Positions 54,754 through 63,897 of a DNA stretch of 64,000 nt are shown piece by piece. The stretch is from NCBI RefSeq assembly GCF_002128425.1, contig NZ_NESS01000001.1, forward strand, positions 434,001-498,000, written 5' to 3'. The stretch is from Gottfriedia acidiceleris. GTDB taxonomy: Bacteria > Bacillota > Bacilli > Bacillales > Bacillaceae_G. A program made the translations under genes and the position numbers. Positions within the stretch are counted from its first letter, which is position 1, and every line of letters starts with the position of its first letter. The notes under the pieces were generated by a model. It was not told the origin of the DNA and searched no databases. It saw only the letters and a list, made by a program, of their open reading frames with translations.

Positions 54754-55797
54754 CTAGATATTATTCATCAATTGAAACATAGGAAATAAGATGGCTATAT
54801 ACAGTGATAGAATACTTGATGAAATTAGGATTAATATAATCGGCTGTATGATCTTTATCGATCGGTGAAAGTAAGCTTCGATACTATCCTTTAAATAATC
54901 AGCATAATCAGCAAGTTCTTTACTAAGAGTACTATTGTTCATGCCATGTTCAATCACAAATATAATATCTCTATGAAATGCACGTTCATTTTCAAATGCT
55001 TTCTGCAAAGAAATTCCGTTTCGAATTTGATTATAAAAAACCATAGCCTTTTCTTTTATAAATGACCTACTATCATTATTCTGCATCGTTTTTAGCGCAT
55101 CAATTATAGGAAATCCAGCATGTAATAAAATACTTAACTGCATTGAAAATTCATAAGTATTCATTGTAATTAAATACTTCCTAACTAACGGAATTTGAAG
55201 TAATTTATCCATCCGTTCGATTGTATTTAATTTATTAATTGCAAATAAGTATCCAAAAACGATCAATCCAATTAGGAAAAGTGAAAAAAACATAATTGAA
55301 GGTAAACTTTTTATAAATTGTAGATAAATGAAAATAAAAGAGTTCTGATTAGAATGGAATGTAGAGAATAGCATTTCATATTGAGGAATGATTATATTTC
55401 TAAACAAAAACAAAATAAGCAACAATATTGTAATTAAAAAAATGGGATACCCCATGATTTTTCTTATGTAGGCTCTATGCTGAATCTTTTTTGTAAGCAT
55501 AAAACTTCCTTCACCTAACGCTAAGGACAAATCACCATGCTTTTCTGCATAATACAAGTAAACGAGTACATCTTGATGAAGGCCTAACATTTTAGCAAAA
55601 TCAATGAATGATCTTCCTTCCACCAAAGCTATTTTAGCTTTATAAATCAATTCTTTTAGGTCATCTGGGAATTGAATCGTTAAGAATTCAATTGCTTGAA
55701 TTAGAGGATAACCTTTTTGTAGTAGTTCTCCTAATATTTTTAATAGCTTAGCTTGTTCAATATAAGTTAACTTTCTTTTTATGAAAATTTTACCCAT
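54754..55797 (-). CDS. comGB: ComGB, GspF-type competence membrane protein
   Basis: Inner-membrane platform protein for the ComG pseudopilus. The 347-residue protein has the two GspF repeats with a membrane segment at about 120-141, two near 165-190, and one at the C-terminus (PIILILISSSILSLYIAILF), plus LLHAGFPIIDALKTM. It overlaps comGA by 8 bases. Confidence 0.93.
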   Translation of the reverse strand: MGKIFIKRKLTYIEQAKLLKILGELLQKGYPLIQAIEFLTIQFPDDLKELIYKAKIALVEGRSFIDFAKMLGLHQDVLVYLYYAEKHGDLSLALGEGSFMLTKKIQHRAYIRKIMGYPIFLITILLLILFLFRNIIIPQYEMLFSTFHSNQNSFIFIYLQFIKSLPSIMFFSLFLIGLIVFGYLFAINKLNTIERMDKLLQIPLVRKYLITMNTYEFSMQLSILLHAGFPIIDALKTMQNNDSRSFIKEKAMVFYNQIRNGISLQKAFENERAFHRDIIFVIEHGMNNSTLSKELADYADYLKDSIEAYFHRSIKIIQPIILILISSSILSLYIAILFPMFQLMNNI

Positions 55798-56851
55798 AGA
55801 TTATACTTCGATCCAAATGCTTATTATCAATAAAACCTAAGGCATACCCTTTAATAAGTTGATTATTTAATGTAGATAATTGAACTTCTTCTTGTATCCC
55901 TCTAAATTCATTAATAACTGAATTTAGAGCATTACCATAAAGCAATTCATATACCCCTAATCTTCGGTGACTTCGATTAACAAAACAATTTGGTTCACAG
56001 TCACCTTCACAAAAACGGCATTTTATTGGAACTAATCTTTGAGAAACGATTGCAACCATTGCCTGAAATAATTCCTCTTTTGGAATTCCAAGCTCTAACA
56101 TTCGATATAATGCACCTTTTGTGTTATTAGAATGAATTGTCGTTAATACTAAATGACCTGTCAAAGCTGCTCGAACAGCAATTTTCGCAGTCTCTTCATC
56201 TCTAATCTCTCCTACCATTACAATATCTGGATCAGATCGAAGAATAGCTTTTAATCCTGTTGCATATGTTAAGCCTGCTTTTTCATTAACCTGGACTTGA
56301 AAATATTCATCAGATTTCCTTTCAATCGGATCCTCTAAAGTTATAATATTTCTTGCTATGTCTTTTTTAGCTGACTGTAATAAGGAATACAGCGTTGTCG
56401 TTTTCCCGCAACCTGTTGGTCCTGTAAACATCATTAGTCCATGTGAATGATGTAATAAAGACAAAAGTTTGCGAGTTGTAGATGGGAATAAGGAGAGGCT
56501 TTCTATTGGAGCAATTTTTTGTTGGGGATGAATACGAATAACCATAGATTCATCAATAATCGTTGGTAAAGTTGCTAAGCGAAGTGATAATAAAATTTCA
56601 TTTATGTTAACAACTAAAATTCCAGTCTGTGGCCTTCTAACCTCTCCTATATCCATACTCCCTAAAAATTTTAAATGCATGATGATCCTCTTAGCATTCT
56701 CTTTATTTATTCGTTGAATAAGTTTTAACTCACCATCAACACGAAATAAAATTTGTACATCATCCTTTTTTGGTAATAAATGTATATCCGAAGCTCCAAA
56801 ATGGCAAGCTTTTTTTAAAAGTTCTTCGACCATTTTTTCTACTGATACCAT
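55790..56851 (-). CDS. comGA: ComGA, competence secretion ATPase
   Basis: Cytoplasmic traffic ATPase of the GspE/PilB family that powers pseudopilus assembly. The 353-residue protein has the Walker A FTGPTGCGKTTTLYSL, the Asp box LEDPIE, Walker B PDIVMVGEIRDEETA, the His box LVLTTIHSNN, and a Cys pair region CRFCEGDCEPNC. It is the first gene of the seven-gene comG operon. Confidence 0.95.
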   Translation of the reverse strand: MVSVEKMVEELLKKACHFGASDIHLLPKKDDVQILFRVDGELKLIQRINKENAKRIIMHLKFLGSMDIGEVRRPQTGILVVNINEILLSLRLATLPTIIDESMVIRIHPQQKIAPIESLSLFPSTTRKLLSLLHHSHGLMMFTGPTGCGKTTTLYSLLQSAKKDIARNIITLEDPIERKSDEYFQVQVNEKAGLTYATGLKAILRSDPDIVMVGEIRDEETAKIAVRAALTGHLVLTTIHSNNTKGALYRMLELGIPKEELFQAMVAIVSQRLVPIKCRFCEGDCEPNCFVNRSHRRLGVYELLYGNALNSVINEFRGIQEEVQLSTLNNQLIKGYALGFIDNKHLDRSIIYG

Positions 56852-57185
56852 TTTTATTCCCCCTTTCTATATGAGCAATTATATTTTTGATTCCCCTGTC
56901 TATCAAATCATGATATTTATGAAACTGAGCGAAAATATAAAATTTAACTAATATTTATTTACAAACTAAAGTTAATTTACCAAAATAACGTACAAGAAAA
57001 TCAAATATATATCGAAAAACAAAAAGTATGTTTTGGAATCAATGTATAGAAAATCATTAAATAAGAAAAATAATATCAGATATGGTTAATTACATTATCT
57101 CCTGAATCAATTTAGAATTGTATTAATACATTGTTTACAATTGTAACTTTCTTATTTTATAATAATGAATGGGTAGAAATTTTTT
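56852..57185. promoter_or_regulatory. comGA / yqgY divergent control region with ComK-type box and sigma-A promoter
   Basis: AAAAGTATGTTTT (57022-57034) is a perfect ComK AT-box (AAAA-N5-TTTT), about 170 bases before comGA; a partial partner AAAATCAAATATA (56997-57009) lies 12 bases away, not one of the classic 8/18/31 spacings. For yqgY on the plus strand TTTACA (57134-57139), 18 bases and TATAAT (57158-57163) form a good promoter. Confidence 0.45.
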
Positions 57186-57200
57186 ATGGGGGGATTTAGG

Positions 57201-57443
57201 ATGGATCGAATGTTCCGCGTTCTAGGATTTTGGACAGCTATATTTACGGTAATGTTCTTTGTTGGACATATGTCAGCAGCTGCACTTATTTTCGCATGTC
57301 AAACAGCATTTTTCGTAGTATTAGGCTATCTAAAGCTTTCTGAGCGTATGTACATCTATATCTTTGGCGCATACTTAACTGTGTTCTTTATTGGATTTAC
57401 ATATTATAGTACGTTCTTATTAGTACCGGGCTTTAGTGAATAA
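57201..57443 (+). CDS. yqgY: DUF2626 family membrane protein YqgY
   Basis: An 80-residue membrane protein with three hydrophobic segments (about 7-22, 25-43 and 49-72) and the family pattern MFRVLGFWTAIFTVMF and LKLSERMYIYIFGAYLTVFF. Function unknown. ATG 57201 is chosen, with GGGGGG 7-8 bases upstream; a start 5 codons earlier lies on that site. Own promoter and terminator. Confidence 0.85.
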   Translation: MDRMFRVLGFWTAIFTVMFFVGHMSAAALIFACQTAFFVVLGYLKLSERMYIYIFGAYLTVFFIGFTYYSTFLLVPGFSE

Positions 57444-57444
57444 T

Positions 57445-57474
57445 AAAAAAACCAGTCATATGACTGGTTTTTTT
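57445..57474. terminator. Bidirectional terminator between yqgY and the MidA-type gene
   Basis: A perfect palindrome (7 A, CCAGTCAT, ATGACTGG, 7 T) between convergent genes; it touches the stop codon of the minus-strand gene. Confidence 0.9.
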
Positions 57475-58606
57475 ATTTGTATTCATTTAATGAAATCAAT
57501 TCATTCAACTTAGTTTGATCGTTAGTTGACATACCTTTTGTTTGTAATAGCCATTGAAATGAATCGCTAATTCCCCCTGGCATAATTAAAGATTGTACAG
57601 CTCTATTTCGTTTATATTCACTTGAAAATGGGTTTGACTGAGCATGTGGAATTAGCCAATTTAAAATACCAAAATCTAATATTGCATCTCTTTGATTAGA
57701 AAAGTATAGATTTTCAATATTATTCTGTAATCCGATTTTTTTTAATTCATCCCAGTGAATGTGAGTTGTAATGTCCATATACCCTAAATTCTCTAGTATA
57801 TTTGATTTCATTTCATGTTTGTAATAACCACGCAAACTCCCCTTAATTCGATGGGGTGCATCCCATTCTTCCCTAGTAAAACCATAATCAACAGTTAAAA
57901 TTATCCCTTTACTTATTTTCGTTTGTAAAAGATCATAAACTTTTTCCATACCAACAGGAATTTCAACTCTTTGACCATTTGTTCCGACAAAATTGTATCT
58001 ACTTAGAAAATCACTTATTTCATTATCTTTTATTTTAACGAGATTTTCTTTCAGATTATTTTGTTCATCAATTATAATTACAACCTCATGCCATTCGTTT
58101 TGATTAAACTCAACTAATCGAATTGGTAAAGCGTCAAACAATTCGTTTGAAAATACCATGCCATTATTAATCTGCTCGATTTCTAATATATTTGAGAAGT
58201 ATTTACAATTCAAATGGTTCGCTAATGATTCTTTTTGTAATTTACGATGATATTTACTTGCATCAATAATATAGTAAGTTAAATTGTGATATATTTCAGA
58301 CTCATTTTTTTCACAGTATGAAAGAAACGATGATGCGAATCTGCCATTTCCACCACCAACTTCAACAAAAAAAGGGTCAATTAGCTTATTCTTAACAAAC
58401 CGACAAAATGAAGCTGCAATTACTTCTCCATATACTGAACCTACTGAGCTTGAAGTATAAAAATCACCTTTTCGTCCAATTTTTTCATTTGCCATTTGGT
58501 AATAACCTTTTTCAGGATCATAAAGCACTAACGAAATAAATTGTTCGTATGTAATAAAACCTTCTTTGCTATTATTTATCGCATTAAGAATTATGTTTTT
58601 CATCAT
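57473..58606 (-). CDS. SAM-dependent methyltransferase, MidA/NDUFAF7 family
   Basis: Class I methyltransferase of the DUF185 family; eukaryotic NDUFAF7 methylates a complex I subunit, but bacterial targets are unknown. The 377-residue protein has YDPEKGYYQMANEKIGRKGDF, the SAM motif VEVGGGNGRFASSFL, SNELFDALPIRLVEF and LTVDYGFTREEW. Two ATG codons follow one another at the start. It lies 7 bases after yqgX and is probably co-transcribed with it. Confidence 0.88.
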   Translation of the reverse strand: MMKNIILNAINNSKEGFITYEQFISLVLYDPEKGYYQMANEKIGRKGDFYTSSSVGSVYGEVIAASFCRFVKNKLIDPFFVEVGGGNGRFASSFLSYCEKNESEIYHNLTYYIIDASKYHRKLQKESLANHLNCKYFSNILEIEQINNGMVFSNELFDALPIRLVEFNQNEWHEVVIIIDEQNNLKENLVKIKDNEISDFLSRYNFVGTNGQRVEIPVGMEKVYDLLQTKISKGIILTVDYGFTREEWDAPHRIKGSLRGYYKHEMKSNILENLGYMDITTHIHWDELKKIGLQNNIENLYFSNQRDAILDFGILNWLIPHAQSNPFSSEYKRNRAVQSLIMPGGISDSFQWLLQTKGMSTNDQTKLNELISLNEYK

Positions 58607-58612
58607 ATTACC

Positions 58613-59239
58613 TTATAAAAATGGATTATGTCTTTTCTCATCACCAATCGTTGTCGTTTCTCCATGACCACTACATACAACGACATCATCAGGTAAAGAA
58701 AGGAGCTTACCTTTTATACTTCTGATCAACTGGTCGTGATCCCCACCTGGTAAATCAGTACGTCCGATGCTTCCTTCAAATAATGCATCCCCAGAAAAAA
58801 CTGTTTTTATTTCTTTACAATAAAACGAAACACTTCCTGGTGAATGGCCTGGAGTTTCAAAAATTGAAAATAAGAAACGACCAATTTCCATTTTGCCTTC
58901 TTTTTCAATCAAGTGATCTGCTTCCCTTGCAAAAATTGACTGATTTCTCATAAATAATTCAGAACCATTTTTTTGACCATCTGTTAACCAATCAGCTTCA
59001 TATTTATGAATATAAACGGGTATATTATATTCATCACGCACATCATCAACAGCCCCAATATGATCAAAATGGGCGTGGGTTAAAAGGATAGCTAATGGCT
59101 TTAATTTATTTTCTTCAATAACATTAAAGATTACATGCGCTTCTTCGCCTGGATCAAAAATAACAGCTTCATTCATATCATTACTTAAAATATAACAATT
59201 AGTTTGTAATGGACCTAATGGTAATTGTAAAACATTCAT
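58613..59239 (-). CDS. yqgX: MBL-fold hydrolase YqgX (glyoxalase II-like)
   Basis: Metallo-beta-lactamase fold hydrolase. The 208-residue protein has THAHFDHIGAVDD (HxHxDH), ETPGHSPGSVSF, FSGDALFEGSIGRTDLPGG and CSGHGETTTIG, which supply the metal ligands for a binuclear site. The usual function for this small glyoxalase II group is thioester hydrolysis; in Bacilli a bacillithiol-linked role is possible but not shown. Gene before the MidA-type gene. Confidence 0.87.
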   Translation of the reverse strand: MNVLQLPLGPLQTNCYILSNDMNEAVIFDPGEEAHVIFNVIEENKLKPLAILLTHAHFDHIGAVDDVRDEYNIPVYIHKYEADWLTDGQKNGSELFMRNQSIFAREADHLIEKEGKMEIGRFLFSIFETPGHSPGSVSFYCKEIKTVFSGDALFEGSIGRTDLPGGDHDQLIRSIKGKLLSLPDDVVVCSGHGETTTIGDEKRHNPFL

Positions 59240-59396
59240 ATTTATACCCTGCTTTCTTTTTTAATCTATATAATACTATATCATAATTTTGTTTCAGCTC
59301 TTAATTTCAAATAGACAATTGTTCATAAAAGTTTTACAATAATAATGATGTGATAGCAAACAGGGGTTGCTTGAAGAAATTTATAGGGGGTTTACA

Positions 59397-59573
59397 ATGG
59401 GTACAGTTATTATTTTTATACTAGTTGCTATTCTATGTGTTCCAGCTTTACTTGGATCATTAAAGAACAAGAACTTTTTAGCCGTGTTTTGGTCTGGTGC
59501 TACATTAGTTTTATTTGCTTGGTTTGCCATTATGACAATTTTACATAACGGTTATCCACCAGCGCACTTATAA
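59397..59573 (+). CDS. yqgW: DUF2759 family membrane protein YqgW
   Basis: A 58-residue protein with two hydrophobic segments (MGTVIIFILVAILCVPALLG and about 29-48), matching the DUF2759 family. Function unknown. ATG 59397 with AGGGGG 6 bases upstream is chosen over a frame 10 codons longer. Single gene with its own terminator. Confidence 0.82.
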   Translation: MGTVIIFILVAILCVPALLGSLKNKNFLAVFWSGATLVLFAWFAIMTILHNGYPPAHL

Positions 59574-59630
59574 AATTTATTTCCTTATGTAACGAACAAA
59601 TTTCTACATATAGAAAACATGTTCTTAAAT

Positions 59631-59660
59631 AAAAAAGCTGACAAAATTGTCAGCTTTTTT
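59631..59660. terminator. Bidirectional terminator between yqgW and the M14 peptidase gene
   Basis: A perfect 14-bp inverted repeat (AAAAAAGCTGACAA with TTGTCAGCTTTTTT) between convergent genes. Confidence 0.9.
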
Positions 59661-60612
59661 ATTTTATAGATGAATGGTTTTTATTAAAATTTTCTAAATT
59701 AAATAATGACGCCAATAGTATCGGAAACGTCTCAGAAAAAATAGATTCAAACATAGAGAGTGGCAATGGATTTATTCCTTTACCTAATTCAAGTGTAAAT
59801 CCTGGTTTCCGAAAATCTTGTATATACCAATCCTTATAACCTGCATGGCTATCAATTGTTTTTACAGCCTTATAGGGACTAACACTAGAAAAATAATTAG
59901 CATAGACTTCCGAGATAGGTGGTTCAAGATTGTCATAACCCCAATAAAATTCTTTACCTTGGGTATGCAAAGCCAAAATAAGATCAAACTTTCTTTCGAT
60001 TGCTAAATTACTCATTGCGATTGATTCTGGTTCAGTTAATGGAGCATCTCCTGGGTAATCTCTTGGAGCGAAAATTTTTTGTTGTTTTCTTTCTTTTTCT
60101 AACTCCCAATTCGCAGGAAATTGATTGTTTAAATCAACACCTCTAATATTCGCTTTCCATCCAGTAAAATCATCTTTACCCTCGTTAATTTTATTAACAA
60201 ATTCCATAAACTCACTATGTTCAACAACTTCATGAATAACTAAATTTACCCCATCAGGATTAACCATTGGGACAATCGACAAAGTGTTTTCACTAAACAG
60301 AGCTAATAATTCTTTATGAAATGGTAATTCCTCCATTGTTAAAGTGTTACATATCCAATAAAGCATTTTCATGATTACACACGTGGTGATCCATTCATTT
60401 GCATGAAACGAACCATTCCAATGTACTTTTCTATGTCCAGTTCCAATTTGTATCTCATATATAGGCTGATTTAATACGCTCCGCCCAATCGTATTTAAAC
60501 GAAGAAACGGAAATTCTTGAACTAACAAACTAATATCTTTTGCAAGTTCATTAAAATCGTATCTTCTTGGATGAAAGGATATAGTCTGATTGTTTTTATA
60601 CAAGATTTTCAC
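59659..60612 (-). CDS. yqgT: M14 family peptidase, gamma-D-glutamyl-L-diamino acid endopeptidase-like (YqgT)
   Basis: Zinc carboxypeptidase-fold enzyme expected to cut the gamma-D-Glu to diamino acid bond of peptidoglycan stem peptides. The 317-residue protein has the zinc ligands in NGSFHANEWITT (HxxE) and ILALHTQGKEFYWG (His), VPMVNPDGVNLV, DLNNQFPANW and the catalytic Glu in GFTLELGKG. It has no signal peptide and no LysM domain; known endopeptidase I enzymes carry N-terminal LysM repeats, so this is the catalytic domain alone. Confidence 0.85.
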   Translation of the reverse strand: MKILYKNNQTISFHPRRYDFNELAKDISLLVQEFPFLRLNTIGRSVLNQPIYEIQIGTGHRKVHWNGSFHANEWITTCVIMKMLYWICNTLTMEELPFHKELLALFSENTLSIVPMVNPDGVNLVIHEVVEHSEFMEFVNKINEGKDDFTGWKANIRGVDLNNQFPANWELEKERKQQKIFAPRDYPGDAPLTEPESIAMSNLAIERKFDLILALHTQGKEFYWGYDNLEPPISEVYANYFSSVSPYKAVKTIDSHAGYKDWYIQDFRKPGFTLELGKGINPLPLSMFESIFSETFPILLASLFNLENFNKNHSSIK

Positions 60613-60653
60613 CTCATCAGTTATTTTCTAGTAAATTGTATGTAGTTAAAATA

Positions 60654-60688
60654 AAGAAAAGCACTTCCGTTTAGGAAGTGCTTTTCTT
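60654..60688 (-). terminator. Terminator after the LTA synthase gene
   Basis: A perfect 15-bp stem (AAGAAAAGCACTTCC with GGAAGTGCTTTTCTT) and a 5-base loop, directly past the stop codon. Confidence 0.88.
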
Positions 60689-60690
60689 GT

Positions 60691-62583
60691 TTATTCAAAC
60701 TTTGTATCAGCTTTTTTATATTTAACCTCATAGAAACGAAGTAAATCTTTATAAATAATTGAGTTTGAATACTCAAGTGATTTATTTGCTTTTGCTAAGT
60801 CTTCTTTAGGTGGTTTTTGTCCTTTTAATTCTTCACCAGTATTTGGATCATACATCTTCTCACCAGTGTAAATATATTTATCAGTAACAATTGTACCATC
60901 ACGGAAAACTACAAAGTCTTTGTGTTTAGGAGAGAAAATATCATTACCAAAGTTGATAGATGTTTTATTTGGATCTTCACCTAATAAGTTTAAAATTGTA
61001 GGTTTAACGTCAATTTGACCTGCAACTTTATGAACTGTTTCACCCTTAGTTTGTCCAGGTAAGTGGATAAAGAAAGGAACTTTTTGTAATTTAACATGTT
61101 CTGCAGGTGTAATGTCTTGTCCTAATACTTCACTCATTGCACGGTTATGGTTTTCAGAGATACCATAGTGATCACCATACATAACAATGATTGTATTATC
61201 ATATAAACCTTTTGCTTTCATTTCTTCAATGAAATGTTTGATTGATTCATCTAAATAACGCACTGTTGTCACATAGTTATCAACAGTTTGGTCTCCAGTT
61301 TTTAAACGTGGAATCATTAAATCCTCATCATTCAATTCAAATGGATAATGGTTAGTTAGTGTAATCATACGGTTGTAGAACGGTTTAGGCTCAGATGCCA
61401 TTTTGTCTACTGCTTGTTCAACGAAATATTTATCTTTTAGTCCCCAACCAATTGAAGTGGCTGCAGATACTTTAAAGTCAACTTCATTATAATAACGATC
61501 ATAACCTAGACTTGGATACATCATGTCTCGGTTCCAGAACGATTTATTATTTGAATGCATTACTGAAGTGTAATAATTTTGGTCTTGTTTAAGAATCGCT
61601 GGTGTAGCAGTAAACGTATTACTACTGTTTGTAAAGTATACAGCACCGCGATCTAATGGGAATAAACTGTTATCAATTAAGAATTCAGCATCTGACGTTT
61701 TACCTTGTCCAGTTTGGTGGTAAAAATTATCAAAATAATAACTTTCTTTAGTAAATTTATTTAAGAAAGGAGTAATTTCCTGTCCATTAATTTTTCGCCC
61801 AATTACGAAATTTTGTAATGATTCTAATGAAACTACTACTACGTTTTTACCTTTATATTTACCATGTAATTGTGCATTCACACCAGTATCATTAGCACGA
61901 ATAAAGTTTTCGATTCCTGCTAATTCACTATCATCAGCCATCGCTTTTTGAGCAGATGTTTTTGACTGAATAACCATATCATATAAATGGTAATTGTATA
62001 ATCCTAAGAATTTAACAATGTACTCTCTATCAAATGAACGCGTTAATAATTGTGGACGTTCAGTTTCTGCTAAACCAAGGTTAATTAAGAAAACAGCAAC
62101 CGCTGCTAAGAAATAAGCTGTTCTAGCTTTTCCTTTTATGTTACCAGTAGTAAAGAATTTTTTACCCCAGAAATAATTAACCGCAAGCAAGATGTAAATA
62201 TCAGAAAAAGCAAAAATTGTTTTAAAACTGATCATTGCTTTAACACTTGATCCTAGATCCCCAAAGTTTCGTGTCATAAATAAAACTGGTATCGTTACGA
62301 AATCGTCAAAGAAAGAATAATAAGCTGTATCAGCTATTAATATAAAGGACATGATTATAGTAATCCAAATAACTGCTCTATTTCGTTTTGGTCCTTTTGC
62401 AAAAAGAGCTATACCTATAAAAATTAATAATGAAGATATAGGAGCAATTATTAAAATAAATTCTTGCATTGAATTTTCAATTTCTAAATCAAAATAAAAT
62501 TGGCTTAGTAAAGTTGCTTTAATCCATAAAAGGAATACAGCAAGTAACGGGAATCCAAAGTTTTTAATAAACTTTTTCCACAT
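60691..62583 (-). CDS. yqgS: Lipoteichoic acid synthase family protein (YqgS)
   Basis: Membrane enzyme that polymerises glycerol phosphate on the cell surface. The 630-residue protein has five N-terminal membrane helices (about 10-29, 42-63, 72-92, 123-140, 155-172) and an extracellular sulfatase-type domain. The metal ligands and nucleophile are visible: Glu in VVVSLESLQN, the Thr in TGQGKTSDAEF, and the Asp-His in MYGDHYGIS. Position before glcK matches B. subtilis yqgS, a minor LTA synthase. AGGAGG precedes the ATG. Confidence 0.93.
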   Translation of the reverse strand: MWKKFIKNFGFPLLAVFLLWIKATLLSQFYFDLEIENSMQEFILIIAPISSLLIFIGIALFAKGPKRNRAVIWITIIMSFILIADTAYYSFFDDFVTIPVLFMTRNFGDLGSSVKAMISFKTIFAFSDIYILLAVNYFWGKKFFTTGNIKGKARTAYFLAAVAVFLINLGLAETERPQLLTRSFDREYIVKFLGLYNYHLYDMVIQSKTSAQKAMADDSELAGIENFIRANDTGVNAQLHGKYKGKNVVVVSLESLQNFVIGRKINGQEITPFLNKFTKESYYFDNFYHQTGQGKTSDAEFLIDNSLFPLDRGAVYFTNSSNTFTATPAILKQDQNYYTSVMHSNNKSFWNRDMMYPSLGYDRYYNEVDFKVSAATSIGWGLKDKYFVEQAVDKMASEPKPFYNRMITLTNHYPFELNDEDLMIPRLKTGDQTVDNYVTTVRYLDESIKHFIEEMKAKGLYDNTIIVMYGDHYGISENHNRAMSEVLGQDITPAEHVKLQKVPFFIHLPGQTKGETVHKVAGQIDVKPTILNLLGEDPNKTSINFGNDIFSPKHKDFVVFRDGTIVTDKYIYTGEKMYDPNTGEELKGQKPPKEDLAKANKSLEYSNSIIYKDLLRFYEVKYKKADTKFE

Positions 62584-62847
62584 ATTCTGTTCCTCCTCTT
62601 GTTAAGACTATTAATCTATTTTATCTAATTATAAAACAATGTTTGGCATTCACATATCTATTTTATTGGCACTTTAGTACCAAGAATTTTCGAAATGATT
62701 CATACAATTATTAGCTACTAAATGTATGATCAAAAAAATTAATTTGACGTAACCTTAGGTTTTTTTCTAACGTCATTCAATTTATCATAAACTAGTTCCT
62801 TCGTCAAATAACTAATTTTTTTATCAATTCAATACAATAAACATAAT
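62584..62847 (-). promoter_or_regulatory. Upstream region of the LTA synthase gene
   Basis: Contains TTGGCACTTTAGTACCAA (62666-62683), an 18-base near-palindrome with one mismatch, about 85 bases before the start, and an inverted repeat TGACGT/ACGTCA (62745-62750 and 62770-62775). Both look operator-like but match no regulator I can name with confidence. Confidence 0.3.
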
Positions 62848-62872
62848 AAGGTACTTCAATTAGAAGTACCTT
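62848..62872 (-). terminator. Hairpin after glcK
   Basis: AAGGTACTTC with GAAGTACCTT (10 bp, 5-base loop), 10 bases past the glcK stop. The downstream T tract is poor (TTATTATGTTTATT), so termination may be weak. Confidence 0.6.
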
Positions 62873-62881
62873 AAATTTAAG

Positions 62882-63853
62882 TTAAATTTCATTAGTAATA
62901 AATTTTTTTACTAAATATGCTGCTCCAATTGCTCCTGCATCGTTCCCTAACTCGGCAATTGAAAGTTTTGTCGAATCACGTACTGTAGTAAAAGCAAATT
63001 CGTCAAAATATTTCTTTAGTGGTTTTAATAACAATTCACCTGCATTTGATACTCCGCCACCTATAATGATATTTTCAGGATTCAATGTATTTCCAACTCC
63101 CGCTAAAACTAAAGCAAGATATCTCATTACATGATTAACGATTTCTTCTGCAACCTCATCACCATTTGAATAAGCTTCAAAAACATCTTTTGCAGTAATT
63201 GGAGAACGATTCGACATGTCTTTTAAAACTGTCTCTTTTGTCGTATTTTGTAATTTCTCATTTGCGATTCTTGCAATTCCCGTAGCTGAAGATATTGTTT
63301 CTAAGCATCCCGTTTTTCCGCAGTTACATAATACTCCATTTTCAAGTTGAACTGTTATATGGCCAATTTCACCCGCAGATCCACTAATTCCATGTGCAAC
63401 ATCTCCATTTACAATTACGCCTCCGCCGACACCTGTTCCTAGTGTAACCATTACTACATCTTTTGCTCCATTACCAGCACCTTTCCACATTTCGCCAACA
63501 GCTGCTATATTTGCATCATTATCAACGATTACAGGAATACCGGATTCTTTTTCTAGAATTTCTTTTAAAGGAAAGTTAACCCAACCTAAATTTACTGCTG
63601 CAAATATAAGTCCATCTTCTAATCGAACCGAACCTGGAGCTCCAATACCAATTCCAGCGATATCTTCCTTTGTTTTATTCATCTGTTTGAGCTTTTGTTC
63701 AATTGCAATTGTAATTGTTTTAGGAATATGCTTACCACTGTCAGATTTATCTGTTGGAACTTCCCATTTATCAATGAATTCCCCGTTATTTGTTAATAAT
63801 GCTAATTTTATGCTTGTACCTCCTAAATCTACACCTACAATCATTTTAGCCAT
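62882..63853 (-). CDS. glcK: ROK family glucokinase
   Basis: Phosphorylates glucose in the cytoplasm. The 323-residue protein has the ATP motif VGVDLGGTSIKLALL, VIVDNDANIAAVGE with the catalytic Asp, GTGVGGGVIVNG, the substrate-binding GEIGHI and the zinc motif CNCGKTGCLE, all typical of ROK glucokinases. Start with GAAGGGAGAAGG upstream. It follows yqgQ, as in B. subtilis; a cre-like site and a terminator lie between the two. Confidence 0.96.
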   Translation of the reverse strand: MAKMIVGVDLGGTSIKLALLTNNGEFIDKWEVPTDKSDSGKHIPKTITIAIEQKLKQMNKTKEDIAGIGIGAPGSVRLEDGLIFAAVNLGWVNFPLKEILEKESGIPVIVDNDANIAAVGEMWKGAGNGAKDVVMVTLGTGVGGGVIVNGDVAHGISGSAGEIGHITVQLENGVLCNCGKTGCLETISSATGIARIANEKLQNTTKETVLKDMSNRSPITAKDVFEAYSNGDEVAEEIVNHVMRYLALVLAGVGNTLNPENIIIGGGVSNAGELLLKPLKKYFDEFAFTTVRDSTKLSIAELGNDAGAIGAAYLVKKFITNEI

Positions 63854-63872
63854 AATGCCTTCTCCCTTCGCA

Positions 63873-63888
63873 GTGAAATCGTTTGCAA
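63873..63888. promoter_or_regulatory. Candidate cre site before glcK
   Basis: GTGAAATCGTTTGCAA fits the CcpA cre consensus WTGNAANCGNWNNCAW at all fixed positions except the first W. It is 20 bases before the glcK start codon. CcpA bound here would block transcription from yqgQ or a nearby promoter. Confidence 0.5.
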
Positions 63889-63897
63889 TATTTTCTT

